NCBI RefSeq assembly: GCF_023374055.1
Contig: NZ_JAMBEP010000001.1
Span: forward strand, 1,860,001 to 1,924,000
Source: Luteimonas galliterrae
GTDB taxonomy: Bacteria > Pseudomonadota > Gammaproteobacteria > Xanthomonadales > Xanthomonadaceae
Reading direction: 5' to 3'
Length of the DNA stretch: 64,000 bases
A program made the position numbers and the translations under genes. The notes beneath the pieces were generated by a model that was not told the origin of the DNA, searched no databases, and was given only the letters and a program-made list of their open reading frames with translations. How positions within the stretch are numbered: position 1 is the first letter of the stretch; every line of letters begins with the position of its first letter. Shown piece after piece: positions 57,732-64,000 of the stretch.

Positions 57732-59171
57732 ATGATCCAGCCTTCGCTTCTGCGCTCGCGCCTTCCCGCCGGTCTTGCGCTGGCCTTGGCCGCATCCGGC
57801 GCCCAGGCGCAAACGTCGCCAGCGCCTTCGCTCGAAGACATCTCGCGCCGCCTGCAGGCCGTCGAACAGCGGCTCGGCGCCGCGCCGCAGCCTAACGATG
57901 CGACGACCGCGGCCGACTTGGACCGGCGCCTGCGCATCATCGAGCGCAAGCTGGAATCGCATGCGGGAGAGACCTCCGCGAAAACCGCATCGGCACCGGC
58001 CGTGGCGTTGAGCGCCGACAAGGGCTTGTCGGTGAAATCGCCTGCGCCGAGCGGCGCGGAAATCAAGTTCCGCGCGTTGGTGCAAGGCGATGGGCGCTTC
58101 TATTTCGACGACGGGCAGGACCCGCAGAACGACACGTTCTTGTTCCGCCGCGTGGAGCCGACCGTCGAAGGCAGCTGGGGCGAATGGATCGGATTCCGTC
58201 TCAATGCGCAGCTTGCCGGCGATAGCGCCACGCTCAACGACGCCTATGTAGACCTGAAATTCGACCCGCGGGCCACGCTGAGAATCGGCAAGACCAAAGT
58301 GCCGGTCGGCCTGGAGCGCCTGCAATCCAGCAGCTCGCTGGCGATGGTCGAGCAGGCCTTCCCGGCCGAATTGGCGCCAGGGCGCGATATCGGCGTGCAG
58401 TTGCAGGGCGAATTCGCCGATTCCGCATTGAGCTATGCGCTCGGCGCCTACAACGGTACGGTCGATGGACGCGATGGCGCCACCACCAATCCCGACAACG
58501 ATTTCGAATGGGCCGGCCGGATCTTCGCCGAACCGTGGAAGAACGCGGACAACGCGCTCTCCGGACTGGGTTTCGGCATCGGCGCCAGCTCGGGCGAAAA
58601 GCGCGGCAGCGGCAACAACTTCCTGCCGCGCTACCGGACGCCCGGGCAGGCGACCTTCTTCAATTACCGCAGCGCCGTGACGGCCGATGGCGGCCATACG
58701 CGCTGGTCGCCGCAAGCCTACTACTACCGCAATGCGTTCGGTTTGATGGGCGAATACATCCGTTCGAAGCAGGAAGTGCTGCTGACGGCGAGCGGCGAGC
58801 GCGCCGACCTGGATCACAGCGCATGGCAACTCACCGCAGGCTGGGTGCTCACCGGCGAGAACGCGAGCTACCGCGGCGTGGTCAAGCCTAACCAACCTTT
58901 TACGCTGGGTAGTGCAGGCTGGGGCGCGTTGGAACTGGTCGCGCGTTACGGCCGGCTGGCGATCGACGACGGCGCATTCCCGCGTTTCGCCGACCCCGCC
59001 GCTGCCGCCGCCGAGGCCAGCGGTTGGGGATTGGGCTTGAACTGGTATCTCACCGGCAACCTCAAGCTCGTCGCCAACTACACACAAACGCGATTCGAAG
59101 GCGGCGCAGCCGCAGGCGCCGACCGCGAAGACGAAAAGGCCTTCTTCACCCGCGCTCAGTTCTCCTTCTGA
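57732..59171 (+). CDS. Outer-membrane porin of the phosphate-selective (OprP/OprO) type
   Basis: 479 residues. Signal peptide ends at AQA (about 26), a coiled-coil-like segment follows ([20 protein letters not shown], about 33-75), then a beta-barrel beginning near [20 protein letters not shown] and ending in RAQFSF with the usual terminal Phe. OprP/OprO porins admit oxyanions. Its place between cysK and sbp suggests sulfate uptake, which is an inference. 16 bp upstream of sbp, same strand. Confidence 0.9.
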   Translation: MIQPSLLRSRLPAGLALALAASGAQAQTSPAPSLEDISRRLQAVEQRLGAAPQPNDATTAADLDRRLRIIERKLESHAGETSAKTASAPAVALSADKGLSVKSPAPSGAEIKFRALVQGDGRFYFDDGQDPQNDTFLFRRVEPTVEGSWGEWIGFRLNAQLAGDSATLNDAYVDLKFDPRATLRIGKTKVPVGLERLQSSSSLAMVEQAFPAELAPGRDIGVQLQGEFADSALSYALGAYNGTVDGRDGATTNPDNDFEWAGRIFAEPWKNADNALSGLGFGIGASSGEKRGSGNNFLPRYRTPGQATFFNYRSAVTADGGHTRWSPQAYYYRNAFGLMGEYIRSKQEVLLTASGERADLDHSAWQLTAGWVLTGENASYRGVVKPNQPFTLGSAGWGALELVARYGRLAIDDGAFPRFADPAAAAAEASGWGLGLNWYLTGNLKLVANYTQTRFEGGAAAGADREDEKAFFTRAQFSF

Positions 59172-59187
59172 CACAGGCGAAACTCCC

Positions 59188-60189
59188 ATGAAGACCTCCG
59201 CATTCTTGTTCGTTCTCTCCCTCTTCGTCGCCGGCAATGCCGTCGCCAAGGACGTCGAGCTGCTCAACGTGTCTTACGACCCGACCCGCGAGCTGTACGC
59301 CGAAGCGAACGAAAAATTCGCGGCGCAATGGAAACAGCAGACCGGCGAGACGCTGAAGATACGCACCTCCCACGGCGGTTCCGGCAAGCAGGCGCGCGCG
59401 GTGATCGACGGGCTGGAAGCCGACGTGGTCACGCTGGCGCTGGCCGCGGATATCGATGCTATCGCCGATAACAGCAAGCTGCTGCCGGCGAACTGGCAGT
59501 CGCGCCTGCCGCACAACAGTGCGCCGTACACCTCGACGATCGTGTTCCTGGTGCGCAAGGGCAATCCCAAGCAGATCCGCGATTGGGGAGACCTGGTCAA
59601 GTCCGGCGTCGGCGTGATCACGCCCAATCCGAAGACTTCCGGCGGCGCGCGCTGGAACTATCTCGCCGCCTGGACCTGGGCGTCGACGCAATACCGCCAA
59701 GCGCCGGAAGTGCTCGATTACATGACCCGGCTGTTCAAGAACGTGCCGGTGCTGGACACCGGTGCGCGCGGCTCCACCACTACCTTCGTCGAGCGCGGCA
59801 TCGGCGATGTGCTGATCGCATGGGAAAACGAAGCGCTGCTGGCGCTGGCCGAACCGGGCAACCGCGGCAAGTTCGAAATCGTAGTGCCGAGCTTGAGCAT
59901 CAAGGCCGAACCGCCGGTCGCGTGGGTGGACAAGAACGTCGCCAAGCACGGCACGCAGAAGCAAGCCGAAGCGTATCTGCGCTTCTTGTACTCGGCCGAG
60001 GGCCAGCGGTTGGCGGCCAAGCATTTCTATCGTCCAGCCGAACCTGACAAGGTATCGGCGGCCGAGCTTGCCCGCTTTCCGCAGGTGAAGCAGGTCACCA
60101 TCGACAACGCTTTCGGCGGGTGGAAGAAAGCGCAGGCCGCGCATTTCGCGGACGGCGGGTTCTTCGACAAGATATACCGGCCGGAGTGA
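59188..60189 (+). CDS. sbp: Sulfate-binding periplasmic protein
   Basis: 333 residues with signal peptide [20 protein letters not shown]. Mature protein starts [20 protein letters not shown], then [20 protein letters not shown] and [16 protein letters not shown], all typical of sulfate/thiosulfate-binding proteins (Sbp/CysP). It delivers sulfate to the CysTWA permease encoded after the palindromic repeat. It directly follows the porin gene. Confidence 0.96.
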   Translation: MKTSAFLFVLSLFVAGNAVAKDVELLNVSYDPTRELYAEANEKFAAQWKQQTGETLKIRTSHGGSGKQARAVIDGLEADVVTLALAADIDAIADNSKLLPANWQSRLPHNSAPYTSTIVFLVRKGNPKQIRDWGDLVKSGVGVITPNPKTSGGARWNYLAAWTWASTQYRQAPEVLDYMTRLFKNVPVLDTGARGSTTTFVERGIGDVLIAWENEALLALAEPGNRGKFEIVVPSLSIKAEPPVAWVDKNVAKHGTQKQAEAYLRFLYSAEGQRLAAKHFYRPAEPDKVSAAELARFPQVKQVTIDNAFGGWKKAQAAHFADGGFFDKIYRPE

Positions 60190-60231
60190 TGCGAACATTC
60201 CATGAAACCCACGATCCCACGAGTTCCAAAA

Positions 60232-60466
60232 CCGTCATTCCCGCGAAGGCGGGAATCCAGCGATTTGGCTTTAGCCTTCTCCCGCTTGCGGGGCGAGGCT
60301 GCACACGCTTGCGCGGCACCGCCGCGCGTGCAGCTGAGCGCCCGCACGCAAGTGCGGGCCGGGGCGCGGAGCGGGGTTGGGCGAGGGCGCGCGGAGTGGC
60401 AGATCGCGTCAAGTCGCCAAGAAAGCGAAAGTCACTGGATCCCCGCCTTCGCGGGAATGACGGCTA
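60232..60466. repeat. Inverted repeat between sbp and cysT
   Basis: ATTCCCGCGAAGGCGGGAAT near 60237 and its mate GGATCCCCGCCTTCGCGGGA near 60435 bracket a GC-rich stretch with several CGCCG hairpins. No gene is supported in 60190-60495, so sbp and cysTWA may be separately expressed. Confidence 0.85.
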
Positions 60467-60495
60467 AAAGCAAGAGCTATGGAAACATCTGACCG

Positions 60496-61359
60496 ATGAG
60501 CGCCGCTTTGCTATCGCTACCCGCATCCCGCTGGCGCCGCCCCCTGCCCGGCTTCGGCATCAGTTTGGGCCTGGGATTGGCGTGGTTGAGCGTGATCGTA
60601 TTGCTGCCGCTCGCGGCATTGGCGATACGCGCCGCAGGCTTGGGCGTCGACGGATGGCTGCGCGCAATCCAGGATCCGCGCGTGATGGCGTCGTTGAAGC
60701 TCAGCTTCAGCGCGGCATTGATCGCCGCCTTGTTGGCGTCGGCGGCGGGCGCGCTGGTGGCCTGGGTGGTGGTGCGCTATCGCTTTCCCGGCAGGCGCCT
60801 GCTCGATGCCCTGGTCGATCTGCCGTTCGCGCTGCCGACGGCCGTGGCCGGCATCGCGCTGACCGCGATCTATTCGGCCAATGGCTGGATGGGACGCTGG
60901 CTGGAGCCTGCCGGATTCAAGATCGCCTACGCGCCGACGGGCATCGTGATCGCGCTGGTCTTCATCGGCCTGCCGTTCGCCGTGCGCACGGTGCAGCCGG
61001 TGCTGGAAGCGCTGGGCCGCGAACAGGAGGAAGCGGCGGCCTCGCTCGGCGCGTCGCGCTTCACCACGCTGCGCCGCGTGATCCTTCCCGAATTGCTGCC
61101 GGCGCTGCTGACCGGCTTTTCGCTGGCGTTCGCGCGCGGCCTGGGCGAATACGGATCGGTGATCTTCATCGCCGGCAACCTGCCCTACAAGACCGAGATC
61201 GCGCCGCTGCTGATCACCATCCGGCTGGAGGAATACGACTACAACGGCGCGATCGCGATCGCGGCGCTGCTGCTGGCAGCATCGTTCTTGTGCCTGTTGG
61301 CGATCAATGCGATCCCCTCGCTGTTCGCGCACGAACGCCGGGGGCGCCGCCGTGAGTGA
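60496..61359 (+). CDS. cysT: Sulfate/thiosulfate ABC transporter permease
   Basis: 287 residues, six predicted membrane helices. The cytoplasmic EAA loop that contacts CysA is EEAAASLGASRFTTLRRVIL. CysT and CysW form the membrane channel for sulfate. Its stop TGA (61357-61359) overlaps the GTG start of cysW by eight bases. Confidence 0.95.
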   Translation: MSAALLSLPASRWRRPLPGFGISLGLGLAWLSVIVLLPLAALAIRAAGLGVDGWLRAIQDPRVMASLKLSFSAALIAALLASAAGALVAWVVVRYRFPGRRLLDALVDLPFALPTAVAGIALTAIYSANGWMGRWLEPAGFKIAYAPTGIVIALVFIGLPFAVRTVQPVLEALGREQEEAAASLGASRFTTLRRVILPELLPALLTGFSLAFARGLGEYGSVIFIAGNLPYKTEIAPLLITIRLEEYDYNGAIAIAALLLAASFLCLLAINAIPSLFAHERRGRRRE

Positions 61360-62203
61360 CCGCGACGAACTCCAGGGCCCGGCCTGGTTGCGCTGGGCGC
61401 TGATCGTGCTGGCGATCGCGGTCATGGCGCTGCTGGTGGTGATGCCGCTGCTGATGGTGCTGGGCGCCGCTTTCGGCGAAGGCTTCAAGACTTGGTTCGC
61501 CGCGCTCGCACAACCGGACGCTGTCGCCGCGCTGAAGCTCACCCTGCTCACCGCCGCGATCGTGATTCCGGTCAATGCGGTATTCGGCCTGCTCGCCGCA
61601 TGGGCGCTGACCCGTTTCGAATTTCGCGGCAAGCAGGTGCTGTTGTCATTGATCGACCTGCCGTTCGCAGTATCGCCGGTGGTCGCGGGCCTGTGCCTGG
61701 TGTTGCTGTTCGGTTCCAGCGGCTGGTTCGCGGCGCTGCTGGCGCATTACGACGTCAAGATCCTGTTTGCGCGGCCCGGCATCGTGCTGGCGACGCTGTT
61801 CATCACCTTTCCGTTCGTCGTGCGCGAATTGATCCCGCTGATGCAACAGCAAGGCAGCGACGAGGAACTGGCCGCGCGTTCGCTCGGCGCGGGCGCCTGG
61901 ACGATGTTCCGCCGCGTCACCCTGCCCAACATCAAATGGGGCCTGCTGTACGGCGTGCTGCTGTGCGGGGCCCGCGCGATGGGCGAATTCGGCGCGGTAT
62001 CGGTGGTCTCCGGGCACATCCGCGGTCTGACCAATACGCTGCCGCTGCACATCGAGATCCTTTACAACGAGTTCGACAGCACCGCCGCTTTCGCTGCGGC
62101 CTCGCTGCTGACCGGCCTGGCCTTGATCACGTTGATAGTTAAATTTTGGTTGGAGGCGCGCCACGGCGACGCTCTCGCCAAATCCCACAGGCGCCACCCA
62201 TGA
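61352..62203 (+). CDS. cysW: Sulfate/thiosulfate ABC transporter permease
   Basis: 283 residues from a GTG start ([19 protein letters not shown]), inside the end of cysT and preceded by GGGGGCG; an upstream ATG would overlap more and read poorly. Six membrane helices; EAA loop [20 protein letters not shown]. Partner of CysT. The stop overlaps an ATG (62200) that could extend cysA. Confidence 0.94.
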   Translation: MSDRDELQGPAWLRWALIVLAIAVMALLVVMPLLMVLGAAFGEGFKTWFAALAQPDAVAALKLTLLTAAIVIPVNAVFGLLAAWALTRFEFRGKQVLLSLIDLPFAVSPVVAGLCLVLLFGSSGWFAALLAHYDVKILFARPGIVLATLFITFPFVVRELIPLMQQQGSDEELAARSLGAGAWTMFRRVTLPNIKWGLLYGVLLCGARAMGEFGAVSVVSGHIRGLTNTLPLHIEILYNEFDSTAAFAAASLLTGLALITLIVKFWLEARHGDALAKSHRRHP

Positions 62204-62313
62204 ACCTCGCCAGAGCCGCTATCCGATCCGACTGGAATGCCGCGCCGTTGGCCGCCCCGTCGCCTGCTTCACCGGCAATAGGCCATCATGGGCACGCCCA
62301 CACGAGACACGGC

Positions 62314-63360
62314 ATGGACCTGAAGATCCGCCAACTCAGCAAGCATTATGCGAACGTCGCCGCGCTCGACGCGATCGATCTCGATGTCGAATCGGGCGAA
62401 CTGGTTGCGCTGCTCGGCCCGTCGGGCTCGGGCAAGACCACACTATTGCGCGTAATCGCCGGCCTGCTGCATCCTGACAGCGGCCGCGTGCTGTTCGGCG
62501 AGAACGATGCGACCAGCCTGAGCCTGCGCGAGCGCAACGTCGGTTTCGTGTTCCAGCATTATGCGTTGTTCAAGCACATGACCGTGGCCGAGAACATCGC
62601 ATTCGGCCTGCGCAGCCGGCCGCGGCGACGCCGTCCGGACAAGGCCGCGATCAAACGCCGCGTCGACGAACTATTGACGCTGATCCAGCTGCCGGAATTC
62701 GGCGCGCGCTATCCCGAACAGCTCTCCGGCGGCCAGAAGCAGCGCGTCGCGCTGGCGCGCGCGCTGGCCATCGACCCGACGGTGCTGCTGCTGGACGAAC
62801 CTTTCGGCGCGCTCGATGCCAAGGTCCGCGTCGAACTGCGCCGCTGGCTGCGGCGCCTGCACGAGCAGACCGGGCAAACCACGTTGTTCGTCACCCACGA
62901 CCAGGAAGAAGCGCTCGAATTGGCCGACCGCGTGGTGGTGCTGAAGGACGGCGGTATAGAACAGGTCGGCACGCCCGACGAAATCTACGGCGAACCCGCT
63001 TCGGCCTACGTGTTCGACTTCATCGGCCGCGCCAATACGCTCGAGGGTCGCATCGACGGCGGCCAGTTCGTGCTCGACGGCCATGCCTTGCGCCTGCCCG
63101 CGGATACGGACGACAGCGGACCCGCGCAGTTGTACGTGCGCCCGCACGATCTCGCCCCCACGGCGCTCGATACGGGCCTGCGCGCCGAAGTTGCCGCCGT
63201 GCACCGGCGCGCCGACCGCACCACGCTGGAATTGCGCGTCCAGGGGCAGGCCAAGCCGCTGGAGTTCGATTGGCCGGCGGCGTCGCAAGCCGCAGTACCC
63301 GCCGCCGGTAGCGAGATCGGTCTGCAATTGCTGCGCTATCGCGTGTATCCGGCGCGGTAG
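62314..63360 (+). CDS. cysA: Sulfate/thiosulfate ABC transporter ATP-binding protein
   Basis: 348 residues from [20 protein letters not shown], the usual start for the family. An in-frame ATG at 62200 overlaps the cysW stop and would add a 38-residue tail rich in Ala/Pro/His, which CysA proteins lack. Motifs: Walker [11 protein letters not shown] loop VFQHYALF, signature LSGGQKQR, Walker [13 protein letters not shown] loop FVTHDQEEA. The C-terminal part is the TOBE-like regulatory domain ([16 protein letters not shown]). It powers sulfate import. Confidence 0.95.
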   Translation: MDLKIRQLSKHYANVAALDAIDLDVESGELVALLGPSGSGKTTLLRVIAGLLHPDSGRVLFGENDATSLSLRERNVGFVFQHYALFKHMTVAENIAFGLRSRPRRRRPDKAAIKRRVDELLTLIQLPEFGARYPEQLSGGQKQRVALARALAIDPTVLLLDEPFGALDAKVRVELRRWLRRLHEQTGQTTLFVTHDQEEALELADRVVVLKDGGIEQVGTPDEIYGEPASAYVFDFIGRANTLEGRIDGGQFVLDGHALRLPADTDDSGPAQLYVRPHDLAPTALDTGLRAEVAAVHRRADRTTLELRVQGQAKPLEFDWPAASQAAVPAAGSEIGLQLLRYRVYPAR

Positions 63361-63372
63361 CCGGCGCAACGA

Positions 63373-63900
63373 TCAAGGCGCCGTCGGAATCCGGGCGAAC
63401 ATATCCTTGATCACGCTGTCGACCACGCCTTTGACCTGATCCTGCGACGGAGGCAGTACGCCTGTCGCGGTGCCGCGCCACACCGCGCGCTTGGCGGACA
63501 GGTCGAACAGATCCACGACCAGCGTGCCTTCGCGATAGGCGACCGCGCGCGTGGTCATCGTGCCCATGCCGGCCATCGGACCGCGGCCGCCGCCGCCCGG
63601 GCTGTAGACGCTTTCCAGCGTCTGCTTGTTGGCCGTCGCCACCTGCACGCGCACCGCGATATCGCCATCGGCGGTTTTCCGCCAACCCCGCTGCTGCAGT
63701 TGCGCATCGATCGCGCCGACGATGAACTGCGATCCTTCCGGCGTGGCGCCTTCGGGCTGGGTCAGCCAGGAATAGGTCTTGTACGCGCTGAACACCGCAT
63801 CCGGGGCCACTTCGGTCCTGATGTCGGCGGAGGGACCGCTGGTGGTGGCGCAACCGCTCGACAATCCGGCTGCGAGGAACAGTACGAGTAGGAATCTCAT
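63373..63900 (-). CDS. DUF4136 lipoprotein
   Basis: 175 residues from MRFLLVLFLAAGLSSGC; GGGAG lies upstream. The lipobox is LSSGC with the acylated Cys at 17. The domain shows AYKTYSWLTQPEGATP, then AQLQQRGWRKTADGDIAVRV, and VVDLFDLSAKRAVWRGTA, diagnostic of DUF4136. Envelope lipoprotein of unknown function. Convergent to cysA. The remaining 100 bases of the window hold nothing I can name. Confidence 0.92.
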   Translation of the reverse strand: MRFLLVLFLAAGLSSGCATTSGPSADIRTEVAPDAVFSAYKTYSWLTQPEGATPEGSQFIVGAIDAQLQQRGWRKTADGDIAVRVQVATANKQTLESVYSPGGGGRGPMAGMGTMTTRAVAYREGTLVVDLFDLSAKRAVWRGTATGVLPPSQDQVKGVVDSVIKDMFARIPTAP

Positions 63901-64000
63901 CGTTGCGTCTCCCATGCGAGGCACTGCGCGATGGCGCGCGCAAGCCTATCCGGTAAAACGCCGGCACGTGGCGATACCGGCCAGTCGTCCAAGCCGGAGC

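Overview
The window reads as the chromosome of a GC-rich gammaproteobacterium of the Xanthomonadaceae, most like Lysobacter or a close relative. This rests on gene content (PhoPQ-type pair next to dusA, birA-coaX-SPOR, a cys cluster with a CysB-like regulator and a phosphate-type porin, Xanthomonas-type PDH genes, a YadA-like adhesin with an OmpA-type partner). It also rests on dispersed palindromes of the GTGGGAGCGGCTTTAGCCGCG and GTCATCCCGGCGAAGGCCGG types. It was judged by eye, not by a search.

Layout. 1-3.4 kb: 2-oxoacid dehydrogenase operon (E1 alpha truncated by the window edge, E1 beta, a small SH3-like protein, E2). 3.5-19.4 kb: mostly core genes, namely a VOC protein, a GAF-GGDEF cyclase, trpS with a fused C-terminal domain, CsbD and entericidin-like small proteins, arginase, tRNA-Thr, SPOR/coaX/birA, an MtfA-like peptidase, a PhoPQ-like pair with a small PepSY-like gene, a CtlX-like hydrolase and dusA.

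19.4-31.7 kb is an accessory region with gene-poor stretches and gene remnants. It holds a serine hydrolase, a TfoX-C protein, the last 50 codons of a deleted autotransporter, a LysR regulator, a cupin, a vanadium-haloperoxidase-type PAP2 enzyme, a methyltransferase, a 56-residue exported Cys-rich peptide, a membrane-anchored glutaredoxin and a large TonB-dependent receptor. Four copies of one roughly 80-bp element lie upstream of genes in this block, each in the orientation of the gene it precedes. One copy is in the lysR divergent promoter, which suggests a local LysR regulon.

31.9-47.2 kb: a 3078-residue trimeric autotransporter with a TpgA-like lipoprotein, then a response regulator, a histidine kinase and a beta-propeller sensor with no output domain, which may form a split signalling system. 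47.4-63.4 kb: an SDR gene, then sulfate assimilation (cysJ, cysI, cysH, cysB reversed, cysG, cysK, a porin, sbp, cysT, cysW, cysA). The set runs from outer-membrane entry to cysteine but lacks the sulfate-activation genes cysD, cysN and cysC. A DUF4136 lipoprotein ends the window.

Repeats are a theme: at least five palindrome families lie between genes, one lies inside the E2 coding sequence, and a roughly 600-680 bp composite block occurs twice in opposite orientation (13.9-14.55 kb and 52.86-53.45 kb).
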